Source: Poseidonibacter ostreae
GTDB lineage: Bacteria > Campylobacterota > Campylobacteria > Campylobacterales > Arcobacteraceae
Length of the DNA: 64,000 nucleotides
Reading direction: 5' to 3'
Assembly: GCF_009208055.1 (NCBI RefSeq)
Contig: NZ_WFKI01000009.1
Location: 1-64,000 of the forward strand
In this document: positions 51,731-61,677 of the stretch, piece after piece
Numbering within the stretch: the stretch's first letter is position 1
Layout: each line of letters begins with the position of its first letter
The notes under the pieces: model-generated
What the model saw: only the letters and a program-made list of their open reading frames with translations
Told to the model about the DNA's origin: nothing
The model's database searches: none
Translations under genes and position numbers: made by a program

Positions 51731-54160
51731 TTACTTTGCTTCTTTTTTTGCAGGAGCTTTTTTAGCTACAGGCTTTTTTGTTGCAGGTTTCTTAGCTGGA
51801 GTTTTCTTTGCAGCAGGTTTTTTCTTAGCAGCAGGTTTTTTCTTAGCCGCAGGTTTCTTTGCAGCTGTTTTTTTAGCAGGAGCTTTTTTATCTGCAGTTT
51901 TTGATTTAGGATCTTTTGCAATAATTTCTTCACACTCTTCAAGTGTTAAATCTTCTGCAACTTTTCCTTTTGGAATTTTATAGTTCTTTCTACCTTGCTT
52001 GATATAAGCACCATATCTTCCAATTAGTACATGAATTTTTTCTTTTTCAAATACTTTTATAGTTGCTTTTGCTTTTGCTTCTGTTAATTCTTGAATAACT
52101 TCTAAAGCACGAGGTAATTCAATTTTATAAGGGTCATCTTCTTTTAAAGAGAAATATGTAGATTTAACTTGTAAATAAGGACCAAATCTTCCTATATTTG
52201 CTTTTATATCTTCCCCATCTTTATTTTGTCCTACAACTCTTGGGAGTGTAAATAAAAATAGTGCCTCATCCATAGTAATAGTATCCATATTTAAATGCTT
52301 TGGAATTGCTACAAATAAAGGTTTTTCTTCATCATCTTTAGTTCCTATTTGAACAAAAGGACCAAATCTACCAACTCTTGCACTCATTGGTTTTCCAGAT
52401 TTTGGATCTATTCCTATTTCTCTAATTTGTAAATAATCTTCTTTATTTACCGTTTCTTCTTTCTCTTCAATAGTCTTTTTAAAGCCACCATAGAACTCCT
52501 GCATTACTTGTTCCCAAGCAATTTTACCCTCAGCAATTTCATCAAACTCTTCTTCAATTTTTGCAGTAAAGCCAAGGTTTATAATATCTGAGAAGTGGTC
52601 TGATAAAAAACTATTTACAATTTCACCAGTTGGAGTTGGTGTAAGTTTTTTATCTTCTGTTTTTACAACATATTCTCTTTGTTGAATTGTTGAAATTGTA
52701 GGAGCATAAGTTGATGGTCGTCCAATTCCCTCAGCTTCAAGTTTTTTAACTAATGAAGCTTCTGTATATCTTGCTGGTGGTTTTGTAAATAACTGCTCTA
52801 AATCTAGTTTTTCTAAATCTAAAACTGTTCCTTTTTTAATACTTGGAAGAATTTTTTCTGTACTATCAAGAGCAGCTTCAGGATTATCACTACCTTCAGT
52901 ATAAGCTTTCATAAATCCAGCAAAAATGATTCTCTGACCTTTTGTTTGGAATTCATACTCTTTATCTTTTCCAGCTTGAATTTTATATGTTGTATTTGCA
53001 ATTTGTGCCGCTGCCATTTGAGTAGCAAGTGTTCTTTTCCAAATTAATGAGTAAAGTTTATACTGCGCACTATCTACATATGCTTTAATATCACTTGGTT
53101 TTAAACTTAAATTTACAGGTCTAATTGCCTCATGCGCTTCTTGTGCACCTTTTGCTTTTGATTTATAAGTTCGTGGTTTACTAAGTGAATAATCTTTTCC
53201 ATATTCAGCTTCAATAACCTCTTTAGCTGCACTTGTTGCAACTTTAGAAAGATTTAATGAATCTGTTCTCATATATGTAATTAAACCACCAGTATGTCCT
53301 GGGATATTTCCTACATTACCCTCATAAAGTTGTTGTGCTATAACCATAGATTGCTTAACAGAATAACCAAGCTTTCTACTGGCTTCTTGTTGAAGTGTTG
53401 AAGTTGTAAATGGAGCAGCTGGATTTCTTTTAGACTCTTTTTCTTCAATATCATTTAATACAAAATTGCCCATATTAATAGATGCTTCAATCTCTTTAGC
53501 TTGTGCTTCATTTTTAATTTTTGCAGTTTTACCATTTATTTTTGCTAATTCTGATTTTAACTCTGGATTTGAAAATTCTGATTTAACTTTCCAATACTCT
53601 TCTGGAACAAAAGCTCTTATTTCATTCTCTCTATCTACAATAATTTTAACAGCAACACTTTGAACACGACCAGCACTTAAACCATATCTAACTTTTCTCC
53701 ATAATAATGGTGAAAGTTCATATCCTACTGCACGGTCAAGTATTCTTCTTGCTTGTTGAGCATCAACTAAGTGTTGATCAACTTCTCTAGGGTTTTCTAA
53801 GGCTTTTAAAATTGCATCTTTTGTAATCTCATGGAAAACAATTCTTTTAATAGGATTGTTTTCGATTTTAAGTGCAGGGATTAAGTGCCAAGCAATAGCT
53901 TCCCCTTCCCTATCCTCATCGGCCGCTAGGTAGATTGTTGTGTCTTTATTAATATGTTTTTTTAAATCAGTGATTACTTTCTTTTTATCTGTTGATATTA
54001 AGTATTTAGGTTTAAAATTATCGTCTGGATCAAAGCCTAATTTTGATTTTGGTAAATCTCTTACATGTCCCATAGAAGCCATTACTACGTAATCACTTCC
54101 TAGAAACTTTGATATTGTTTTCGCTTTTGCGGGTGACTCAACTATTACTAAATTCTTCAC
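51731..54160 (-). CDS. topA: DNA topoisomerase I with a histone H1-like lysine/alanine tail
   Basis: Relaxes negative supercoils. The TOPRIM domain has IVESPAKAKTISKFLG and AADEDREGEAIAWH; the catalytic Tyr is in GLITYMRTDS. After about residue 600 come three Topo_C-type repeats (VGRFGPFVQIG, IGRFGPYLQV, IGRYGAYIKQG) instead of the four-cysteine zinc ribbons of E. coli TopA; no CxxC is present. The last 50 residues are a KKPAAKKKPAAKK-type repeat, like the tails of eukaryotic H1 and some actinobacterial TopA, which aid processive DNA binding. The length is 809 aa. Confidence 0.95.
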   Translation of the reverse strand: MKNLVIVESPAKAKTISKFLGSDYVVMASMGHVRDLPKSKLGFDPDDNFKPKYLISTDKKKVITDLKKHINKDTTIYLAADEDREGEAIAWHLIPALKIENNPIKRIVFHEITKDAILKALENPREVDQHLVDAQQARRILDRAVGYELSPLLWRKVRYGLSAGRVQSVAVKIIVDRENEIRAFVPEEYWKVKSEFSNPELKSELAKINGKTAKIKNEAQAKEIEASINMGNFVLNDIEEKESKRNPAAPFTTSTLQQEASRKLGYSVKQSMVIAQQLYEGNVGNIPGHTGGLITYMRTDSLNLSKVATSAAKEVIEAEYGKDYSLSKPRTYKSKAKGAQEAHEAIRPVNLSLKPSDIKAYVDSAQYKLYSLIWKRTLATQMAAAQIANTTYKIQAGKDKEYEFQTKGQRIIFAGFMKAYTEGSDNPEAALDSTEKILPSIKKGTVLDLEKLDLEQLFTKPPARYTEASLVKKLEAEGIGRPSTYAPTISTIQQREYVVKTEDKKLTPTPTGEIVNSFLSDHFSDIINLGFTAKIEEEFDEIAEGKIAWEQVMQEFYGGFKKTIEEKEETVNKEDYLQIREIGIDPKSGKPMSARVGRFGPFVQIGTKDDEEKPLFVAIPKHLNMDTITMDEALFLFTLPRVVGQNKDGEDIKANIGRFGPYLQVKSTYFSLKEDDPYKIELPRALEVIQELTEAKAKATIKVFEKEKIHVLIGRYGAYIKQGRKNYKIPKGKVAEDLTLEECEEIIAKDPKSKTADKKAPAKKTAAKKPAAKKKPAAKKKPAAKKTPAKKPATKKPVAKKAPAKKEAK

Positions 54161-54219
54161 TAAAAAAAACCTTATATTATTTTAAATTTTTGCATTCTAT
54201 CATAAATTAAATGATATTA

Positions 54220-54999
54220 CTAATAAATTATTACTTCTTCTTTTATATCTATATTAAACTGCTCTTTAATTTTACTCTTTGCTAAGTTGATTAAATATAC
54301 AGCATCTTCGTATGTTCCATCGCCATTATTTACTAAAAAATTAGCATGTTGCTTTGAAAAAGACATATTTCCTTTTTCAAAACCTTTTAGTCCAATAGCT
54401 TCAATTAATCGTCCAGCATAATCGTCTTTAGGATTAATAAAACATGAACCTGCACTTGGAACATGAGGTTGATTATCTCTCATTTTGTTAAACTCTTTTA
54501 GTTTATCTTTCGAAAAACCATAAGAGATATTAAATACTACTTCATAAACTATTTCTTCAAGTTTTGTATGTCTATATGAGTATTCGACATCTTCTTTTTT
54601 TATATATCCATCTTTTGTTTTAATAGAATGAACATAGTTAAATACTTCCCAAGATTTTAATCCTGCATTCATCTTAACTAAACCACCCATATTTCCAGGT
54701 AACTTAGCTAAAAATTCTAAATCTGCAATATCATTATTTCTTGTATATGTTAAAAGTTTACCTGAAGTTGTAGCACAACCAACATAAAGTAAATCGCCAA
54801 CTTGCTTTATATAATCAAACTCTTCACCTAAAATTGCGAATTTTGGATGATCAGGACCTACTAAAGTATTATTACATCGTCCCATGATTTGATAATCTTT
54901 GTATTCACCTATTTCATTTATTACTAAAACTTCTGCCTTAGGTCCAATTTTAATAGATGAATATCTAGAAAAGTCTAGTTCTTTAAAATAGTTTTCCAT
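54220..54999 (-). CDS. murB: UDP-N-acetylenolpyruvoylglucosamine reductase
   Basis: FAD enzyme that reduces UDP-GlcNAc-enolpyruvate to UDP-MurNAc. The FAD region is present (YIKQVGDLLYVGCATTSGKL, FLAKLPGNMGGLVKMNAG), followed by SAGSCFINPKDDYAGRLIEAIG with the catalytic Ser, and HANFLVNNGDGTYED. At 259 aa it is the short Campylobacterota type. It starts six bases after the mqnD stop. Confidence 0.94.
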   Translation of the reverse strand: MENYFKELDFSRYSSIKIGPKAEVLVINEIGEYKDYQIMGRCNNTLVGPDHPKFAILGEEFDYIKQVGDLLYVGCATTSGKLLTYTRNNDIADLEFLAKLPGNMGGLVKMNAGLKSWEVFNYVHSIKTKDGYIKKEDVEYSYRHTKLEEIVYEVVFNISYGFSKDKLKEFNKMRDNQPHVPSAGSCFINPKDDYAGRLIEAIGLKGFEKGNMSFSKQHANFLVNNGDGTYEDAVYLINLAKSKIKEQFNIDIKEEVIIY

Positions 55000-55005
55000 T
55001 TTTTT

Positions 55006-55869
55006 CTATTTTTCTCTTAATTCTTTATAAAGACTTGGAATTAAAAAATCTTGCGATTTTATTAAGTTTTCATAAAACCCATTTTTATATCCTAATTCAA
55101 ATAACTTATCTAAAGCTTTATATTGAATGTCACTTAATTCAACTGAATTATCATTTGCATAAAGGTCTAAATATGTATCTAAAGTATCAGCATCTACTCG
55201 GATAAGACCTTTATCAAGTAACATTGGAGCTAATACTTTTCTATTTTTATTAGCTACATCAACTGCTTTTATTAATGTATTTTCATAATCAATTGCACTA
55301 TGAAGTGGGATTGAACGTCTTAAACACATTCCACCAAGTGGTAAAGGTAAATCCCCACCACTTAATTCAACCCATATATCCCATAATTCTTTCTCAACTT
55401 CAAGTTCATCACTAAAGTTTAAAATTGATTCATGAATTAAAACACCAGCATCAACAACTCCATCAAGAACTGCCTGCTCAATATCTAAAAAATTCATATA
55501 TGTAATTCTTGCATTTGGGTATGCTATTTTAAATAAAAGACCATTTGTAGTAAATTCCCCACTAAGTGCAACTTTAAAATTCTTTTTAAGTCTAGTACCT
55601 TTTTTCTTTATAAGCTTTGGCCCATATCCTTCGCCAAAAGAAACAGCAGTCTTAAGTAAGGCATAATCATCTTTTATGAAAGGATAAAGTGCAAAAGAGA
55701 TTGCACAAATATCATATTCGCCTCTTAAAGTAGCTTGGTTTAATGTTTCAATATCATCAGCAATATTAGTGAATTTAGTATCATTAGGAGTAACCCAACC
55801 AAATTTAATCGCATAATACATAAATATATCATCAGCATCCGGTGAGTGAGCAACACTTATAGTCTTCAA
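55006..55869 (-). CDS. mqnD: 1,4-dihydroxy-6-naphthoate synthase (futalosine pathway)
   Basis: Converts cyclic de-hypoxanthine futalosine to 1,4-dihydroxy-6-naphthoate for menaquinone synthesis. AHSPDADDIFMYYA at the N-terminus, ISFALYPFIKDDY, and GVVDAGVLIHESILNF are characteristic of MqnD and distinguish it from MqnA. The length of 287 aa is normal. It is upstream of murB with a six-base gap, so probably co-transcribed. The pathway supplies the quinone used by the Nuo complex encoded next door. Confidence 0.93.
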   Translation of the reverse strand: MKTISVAHSPDADDIFMYYAIKFGWVTPNDTKFTNIADDIETLNQATLRGEYDICAISFALYPFIKDDYALLKTAVSFGEGYGPKLIKKKGTRLKKNFKVALSGEFTTNGLLFKIAYPNARITYMNFLDIEQAVLDGVVDAGVLIHESILNFSDELEVEKELWDIWVELSGGDLPLPLGGMCLRRSIPLHSAIDYENTLIKAVDVANKNRKVLAPMLLDKGLIRVDADTLDTYLDLYANDNSVELSDIQYKALDKLFELGYKNGFYENLIKSQDFLIPSLYKELREK

Positions 55870-55925
55870 AAGCAGTCCTTAAAGTTTATTAGTGTGATTG
55901 TATCAGTTTGTGGTTTATTTTTTGG

Positions 55926-56414
55926 TTATAGTTTGTACTCTAGTTTTAGTTTTTTAATAATATCAAATACATTTGTGGCATATTTAATTCCAGTTTTACT
56001 GTTATAATTCCACCCTGTGTTATAACTTGACCAAGTTTTAAACCAATTATCTTTATGTACCTTTCTCCAATACTTTAATTCAATAATTGCATTTGCAGTT
56101 GCAAAACCGACATCATTTATTAATTTTTGGGCATAAATACTTCTATTATAAGAGTTGTCTTTTACTTTTTGTCTTTTTAAAACAGTCTTTATATTTGCTT
56201 GAAATAGACCATAATCTTCACTTTGAGTGTTTATTACATATTTTCCTAAAGATGACTCTTTTATAGCTATTGCCATTAATGAGTATTTCATCATTTTATC
56301 ATTTGTAAGAGATTTTAGTTTTTTTAAAATTACAATATCATTTTGAGTTAAATTTAAAGTGTTAGAAAATAGTGATACAGAAGAAAGGATTAATATAAGA
56401 AATATTTTTTTCAT
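55926..56414 (-). CDS. Small secreted lytic transglycosylase (SLT-like)
   Basis: 162 residues with a signal peptide (about 1-18). The lysozyme-like domain shows the catalytic Glu in AIAIKESSLGKYV, then EDYGLFQANIKTV and a late SSYNTGWNY, matching the E-S, GLFQ and AYN positions of SLT domains. It is a minimal single-domain form, perhaps specialised for wall opening around a secretion or flagellar apparatus. It is transcribed before mqnD but separated by 56 bases. Confidence 0.83.
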   Translation of the reverse strand: MKKIFLILILSSVSLFSNTLNLTQNDIVILKKLKSLTNDKMMKYSLMAIAIKESSLGKYVINTQSEDYGLFQANIKTVLKRQKVKDNSYNRSIYAQKLINDVGFATANAIIELKYWRKVHKDNWFKTWSSYNTGWNYNSKTGIKYATNVFDIIKKLKLEYKL

Positions 56415-56433
56415 AAATTAATTTTACAATAAT

Positions 56434-56469
56434 TCTAAGCATTTAAGTATTTATTCTTAAATGCTTAGA
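56434..56469 (-). terminator. Hairpin at the end of the nuo operon
   Basis: Exact 14-base arms (56434-56447 and 56456-56469) with an 8-base loop, eight bases past the nuoN stop on the minus strand. The bases that follow on that strand are AT-rich but not a pure T run, so it may terminate or stabilise the nuo message. Confidence 0.6.
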
Positions 56470-56477
56470 GTATTTAT

Positions 56478-57977
56478 CTAAAACCCTGCGTTTGTAACGT
56501 AGTAAGTAATAACTTGTAAAAGTGGTTCTATTGCTAAAACTGAAACAATTGCAAGGAATACACATAAACCAATTACAGATTTCATTGGTGTTGATGCGTT
56601 TTGCATAAACTTCTTATTTGCACCCTCAATTGGATCTTTTAAGAACATATAAGAAATTGGTCTTAAGTAATAATAAGCAGCAATTGCTGAGTTTAATACA
56701 ATAATTACAGCAAGTGCAATTTGACCTGCATTTACTGCACTTGCAACTAAATACATTTTTCCCCAGAATAATGCAAATGGAGGAAGTCCTGTTAATGCAA
56801 AAAGGAACATTGCTAAAATTGAAGCTGCAAATGGCGAAATTTGAACTAATCCTGAATACTTTTCAAAAGTATATGGAGATTCATAATCTTTTTGCTCTTT
56901 CCCTCTATTTAACCACAACATACCAAAGGCACCAAAGTTAGTTATTGTAAATAAAATCCAGTATAAAAATAGTGCTGTAGTTGCTTGTGTAGTTCCAATA
57001 TAAACAGCAGCCATTGCCATACCTGCATTTGATATTGAAGAGTATGCTAGCATTCTTTTAATATCTGTTTGATGTAGGGCTATTAAGTTTGGTATTGTAA
57101 TAGTTGCAACTATTGTTGTATAAAGCATAGTTTTAATAATCATATCATCACTTGCAATAAATACTTCAAAGAATCTAATTGCAACTACAAAACCTGCCAT
57201 TTTTGGAACAACTGATAAGAACCCAGCCATTGCAGAACTTGAACCTCTATAAACATCTGGAACCCATACATGGTATGGGAACAAAGATAGTTTAAATCCT
57301 AAAGCTGCAAACATAAATACAAATCCAGTTAAAACAAATACATGGTTTGCATAATTTTCACTAGATAAGAAATTTTCTTGAACAATTATTTCTGAGATTT
57401 GAGATAAATCTAATGAACCAGTAAGGCCGTAGAAAATCATAGCACCAAAAGCAAAGAACGCAGCTGCAAGTGCACCCATTGTAAAGTACTTAACAGCAGC
57501 TTCAATTGATGTCATTCTATTATGCATTGCAATCATTGTATATAAAGATAAAGATGCTGTTTCTAATCCAACAAAGATTAAGATTAAAGAATCAGAACTT
57601 ACCATAAACTGGAACCCTGCTATTGTAAATAAATAAAGAGCAAAGAACTCAGCATATCTAAACTCTTGGAATCTTAGTTTTGATAAAGATAAGAATATAA
57701 ATAAAATAGCTCCACAAATAATAATACATTGAGATAAAATCGCAATACCATCAAGAAGCATTAAATCAAACATTCCATCTGGTTCACCGCTATATGCAAG
57801 TAGTGTAAATAAATCAAATACTAAAAACAGTACAACTAAAACTACATATAAAGATTTGTGTTTTTCTTTATTAAAAAGGTCTGTTAATAAAATACTAATA
57901 GCCCCAATTATTGCAATAAGCATTGGTGCTAAAGTTCCTAAATTTAAAGAATCAATATTAATTGAAATAGGTTCCAT
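56478..57977 (-). CDS. nuoN: NADH-quinone oxidoreductase subunit N
   Basis: Proton-pumping antiporter-like subunit of respiratory complex I, about 14 membrane helices, 499 aa. FVGLETASLSLYTMIA, AALGFKLSLFPYHVWVPDVYRGSS and LAYSSISNAGMAMAA carry the conserved charged residues of the proton path. It is the last gene of the operon; its ATG overlaps the nuoM stop by one base. Confidence 0.96.
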   Translation of the reverse strand: MEPISINIDSLNLGTLAPMLIAIIGAISILLTDLFNKEKHKSLYVVLVVLFLVFDLFTLLAYSGEPDGMFDLMLLDGIAILSQCIIICGAILFIFLSLSKLRFQEFRYAEFFALYLFTIAGFQFMVSSDSLILIFVGLETASLSLYTMIAMHNRMTSIEAAVKYFTMGALAAAFFAFGAMIFYGLTGSLDLSQISEIIVQENFLSSENYANHVFVLTGFVFMFAALGFKLSLFPYHVWVPDVYRGSSSAMAGFLSVVPKMAGFVVAIRFFEVFIASDDMIIKTMLYTTIVATITIPNLIALHQTDIKRMLAYSSISNAGMAMAAVYIGTTQATTALFLYWILFTITNFGAFGMLWLNRGKEQKDYESPYTFEKYSGLVQISPFAASILAMFLFALTGLPPFALFWGKMYLVASAVNAGQIALAVIIVLNSAIAAYYYLRPISYMFLKDPIEGANKKFMQNASTPMKSVIGLCVFLAIVSVLAIEPLLQVITYYVTNAGF

Positions 57978-59503
57978 TATTTAACCTCCCCAATTGAATT
58001 TAAAGAACGAAGTCTCTCTTTAGTACTCTCTTCTACAGATTTTACATCCATAATTTTTATAACTTTTTGAACTGAGATATCAAGTGGTTCTAAGATAACT
58101 TTTGGATAAACACCTAATGAAATAATTAAGAAAACTAGTGAACCTAAAGCTAGAAGCTCTCGTCCATGAATATCTTTCATATCTTTATTCTCTTTTTTTA
58201 TTAATTCTCCAAAGAATGTTCTTTTATACATTGATAACATATATACAGCACTTAATACAATAGTTAAAGATGCAACAAATGTTAAGATTGGTGAAACTTT
58301 AAAGAATCCAAGAAGAGATAAAAACTCTCCAACAAACCCAATTGTTAAAGGTAAACCAATTGAAGCCATTAATACAACCGCATAAACTAATGCGAACATT
58401 GGCATATTTTTAGCTAATCCACCAAACTCTTTAATCATCTTAGTTTTTCTTCTATCATAAAGTACACCAACACTCATAAATAGTGCTCCTGATACAACAC
58501 CATGTCCAATCATTAAGAATACTGCTCCTGAAATCCCCTCAGCATTTAATGCAAATACTCCAAGAATAATTACACCCATATGTGAAATTGAAGAGTATGC
58601 AATCATTTGTTTCATATCTTCTTGCGCATAAGCCACCATTGCCGTATAAATAATAGCAATGATTCCAAGCGTTGCCATAAATGGCATAAAGTATACACTC
58701 GCATCTGGAAACAGTGGAAGTGAGAATCTAATAAATCCATAAGTTTCCATTTTAAGTAATACAGCTGCTAATACAATAGAACCAATAGTTGGCGCTTGAC
58801 TGTGTGCAAGAGGTAACCAAGTATGGAAAGGAAACATAGGTACTTTAACTGCAAAACCAAAGAAGAAAGCAATAAATAGCCATAATTGAACATCAAATGG
58901 TAAAACAACACTATACCAATCAAGTAAATTGAAGCTCCAAACACCAGTAGTTTCATGGTAAATATATCCAAAATATAACATACCAATAAGCATAATTAGT
59001 GAACCTATAAATGTATATAAGAAGAACTTAATAGCTGCGTGGAATCTTCTCTCTGCACCCCAAAAACCAATAATATAAAACATTGGAATAAGTGTAAGTT
59101 CCCAGAAAATATAGAACATAATTAAATCTAAAGATACAAAAACTCCAACCATTGTCATTTCAAGGTAAAGAATTGTAATAATTAAGTTTTTAACTGCTCT
59201 TTTTTCTGTTAATCCAATTACAGATATCATCGTCATAAACGTAATCATAATAATTAAGAATAATGAAACACCATCAATTCCAACCACATAATTAATACCA
59301 TAAGAGCTAATAAGTGGGAATGTTTGAACAAACTGCATTTGTGCAACATTAGTATCAAAGTGATACCATAATAAAAGAGCTAATACAAACTCAACAATAG
59401 TAACAACTACACCAAACTGTCTCATAGAATCTTTATGAATCATAAATCCTACAGTTGCTGCTACTGCTGGAAAAAATATCAGCATTGATAAGATATTTTC
59501 CAT
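57977..59503 (-). CDS. nuoM: NADH-quinone oxidoreductase subunit M
   Basis: Second antiporter-like subunit of complex I, 508 aa. FYIFWELTLIPMFYIIGFWG holds the key Glu, and VKVPMFPFHTWLPLAHSQAP with IAYSSISHMGVIILG are the family landmarks. It starts one base before nuoL ends, in the canonical L-M-N order. Confidence 0.97.
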   Translation of the reverse strand: MENILSMLIFFPAVAATVGFMIHKDSMRQFGVVVTIVEFVLALLLWYHFDTNVAQMQFVQTFPLISSYGINYVVGIDGVSLFLIIMITFMTMISVIGLTEKRAVKNLIITILYLEMTMVGVFVSLDLIMFYIFWELTLIPMFYIIGFWGAERRFHAAIKFFLYTFIGSLIMLIGMLYFGYIYHETTGVWSFNLLDWYSVVLPFDVQLWLFIAFFFGFAVKVPMFPFHTWLPLAHSQAPTIGSIVLAAVLLKMETYGFIRFSLPLFPDASVYFMPFMATLGIIAIIYTAMVAYAQEDMKQMIAYSSISHMGVIILGVFALNAEGISGAVFLMIGHGVVSGALFMSVGVLYDRRKTKMIKEFGGLAKNMPMFALVYAVVLMASIGLPLTIGFVGEFLSLLGFFKVSPILTFVASLTIVLSAVYMLSMYKRTFFGELIKKENKDMKDIHGRELLALGSLVFLIISLGVYPKVILEPLDISVQKVIKIMDVKSVEESTKERLRSLNSIGEVK

Positions 59504-61375
59504 TTACTTAACTCCTCCAAATAACGATAACACTAAAGCTAAAACTAATCCTAAAATTAATCCTAAAACCATAAGTCTTAATGATGATGATAAATTACCT
59601 GATTGAATAACTCTAGCTTTTCCACCAGCTTTATTAATTAATCTTGCAATTCCCTCAATTGTATTGTCAATCATTTTTATTTCAATAACTTCAAATACCC
59701 AAACTGAAAGCTGATGATATGGTTTTGTAATAAAGTTTTCATAGAAATGAGGAATATAATATTGGTTTGATAAAAGTTTATAAATCCCTTTATTTTCCCA
59801 TTCTTTACTAAATCCACCATTTCTATATTTAATAACTGCATAAGCAATACCAGCAATGGCAACTGCACTTGTTACAAGAATTAAAATCCAAACTGTTGAA
59901 GATGCAGTATTACTAGCTTCCCAAGTTGGTAAAGTTTTAGTAACAAAATCTATAAATGCATGCTCAAACCATCCAGCAATTACTGCTAAAATAGCAAGAG
60001 GAATCATTGCAGCTATTACAAAACTTTTTGCTTCATGAGGATGGAAATCTTCATTTGAATAGTTTTGTTCTCCATGGAAAACTTTCATTACTAATCTAAA
60101 TGAATAAAATGCTGTTAAACCTGCTGTTATCCATAAAATTAACCATAAGAAATAAGCATCACCATTAAAGGCTGCTTCTAAGATTTTATCTTTTGAGAAG
60201 AAACCAGCAAGAGGGAAAATACCAGCAAGAGCAACAGATGCAATTGTCATAATAATTGAAGTTGATTTCATTTTACTATGTAATCCACCCATTTTTCTAA
60301 TATCAAGTTCATCATTCATAGCATGCATAACATTACCAGCACCTAAGAATAATACTGATTTAAAGAAAGCATGAGTTACAAGGTGAAATAATGCAACCCA
60401 ATAAGCTCCAAGACCAGCAGCAACAAACATATATCCAAGTTGAGATAGTGTTGAGTAAGCGATAATTCTTTTCATATCATTATGAACAAGTGCCATTGAT
60501 GCAGCAAATATTGCAACAAATGCACCTAAACAAGCAATTGCATATCCAACTTCAGGAACTAATACATATAATTCATTTGCACGTACTACTAAATAAACAC
60601 CAGCTGTTACCATAGTTGCTGCATGAATTAATGCAGAAACAGGAGTTGGTCCCTCCATCGCATCTGCTAGCCATGTATGTAATGGGAATTGCGCTGATTT
60701 ACCCATTGCTCCTACGAATAATAGTATTCCAATCCATGCAATAGTACTAGTTTCTAAACTTGCAATATTTTCAAATACATGTGAATATTGTAACGAACCT
60801 AAATTCCAGTAAATTAAGAACATACCAAGAAGAAGACCTAAATCTCCCACTCTATTCATAATAAAGGCTTCATTAGCTGCCCATGATGCTGATTCTTTTT
60901 TATACCAGAATCCAATTAATAGCCATGAACAAACTCCAACACCTTCCCATCCAATGAAAAGAACAGCAAAGTTATCACTCATTACAAGAACAAGCATTGA
61001 GAAAACGAAAGCTGAAAGATAAGAGAAATATCTATTAAAACCTTCATCATTTTCCATATAACCAATTGAGTGAATATGAACCATTGTTGAAACCACAGTT
61101 ACAACTGTCATCATCACAACACTTACATGGTCAATAATAAAACCAAAAGGAATATTTAAATTACCTGCTTTTATCCACTGAAATAGAGTTATATTTAAAA
61201 CTGTATCTGTTGAATAAATAAATGATAGAAGATTTAAAGATGCAAACATTGAAACAGCTAACATAAATGATGTAAACCATCCTGTAAAGGCAATCTTTCC
61301 TCTCATTGAGAATAAAGCAGCAACTAAAGAACCAACTAGTGGGGCAAAAAGTGCTATATATACATATTTTTCCAT
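59504..61375 (-). CDS. nuoL: NADH-quinone oxidoreductase subunit L
   Basis: Largest antiporter-like subunit of complex I, 623 aa, with the long C-terminal lateral helix. LFIGWEGVGVCSWLLIGFWY, SAQFPLHTWLADAMEGPTP (each under 20), ALIHAATMVTAGVYL and IAYSTLSQLGYMFV are present. It lies two bases after nuoK. Confidence 0.97.
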   Translation of the reverse strand: MEKYVYIALFAPLVGSLVAALFSMRGKIAFTGWFTSFMLAVSMFASLNLLSFIYSTDTVLNITLFQWIKAGNLNIPFGFIIDHVSVVMMTVVTVVSTMVHIHSIGYMENDEGFNRYFSYLSAFVFSMLVLVMSDNFAVLFIGWEGVGVCSWLLIGFWYKKESASWAANEAFIMNRVGDLGLLLGMFLIYWNLGSLQYSHVFENIASLETSTIAWIGILLFVGAMGKSAQFPLHTWLADAMEGPTPVSALIHAATMVTAGVYLVVRANELYVLVPEVGYAIACLGAFVAIFAASMALVHNDMKRIIAYSTLSQLGYMFVAAGLGAYWVALFHLVTHAFFKSVLFLGAGNVMHAMNDELDIRKMGGLHSKMKSTSIIMTIASVALAGIFPLAGFFSKDKILEAAFNGDAYFLWLILWITAGLTAFYSFRLVMKVFHGEQNYSNEDFHPHEAKSFVIAAMIPLAILAVIAGWFEHAFIDFVTKTLPTWEASNTASSTVWILILVTSAVAIAGIAYAVIKYRNGGFSKEWENKGIYKLLSNQYYIPHFYENFITKPYHQLSVWVFEVIEIKMIDNTIEGIARLINKAGGKARVIQSGNLSSSLRLMVLGLILGLVLALVLSLFGGVK

Positions 61376-61377
61376 TA

Positions 61378-61677
61378 CTACCCCTTCATCTTAGCAATAT
61401 CATCTAAGTTAATAGAACCTGTTCTTTTATACCAAAGAATTAAAAGACCTAATCCAATAGCAACTTCACTAGCAGCAACTGCAATAATAAAGAAAGCAAA
61501 CATTTGCCCTGCTAAATCTCCATGGAATTTAGAAATTGCTGCAAGCCCAACATTTACTGCATTTAACATAATTTCTGTTGAGAAGAAAAGCATTAAAACA
61601 TTCTTTCTTCTTAATACTCCAACTAATCCAATACAAAATAAAAGTGTTGATAATATCAAATAAGCGTTAAGTGTCAT
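61378..61677 (-). CDS. nuoK: NADH-quinone oxidoreductase subunit K
   Basis: A 99-residue, three-helix subunit of complex I. FSTEIMLNAVNVGLA and FFIIAVAASEVAIGLGLLI contain the two conserved glutamates needed for proton pumping. Its start overlaps the nuoJ stop by four bases. Confidence 0.96.
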   Translation of the reverse strand: MTLNAYLILSTLLFCIGLVGVLRRKNVLMLFFSTEIMLNAVNVGLAAISKFHGDLAGQMFAFFIIAVAASEVAIGLGLLILWYKRTGSINLDDIAKMKG

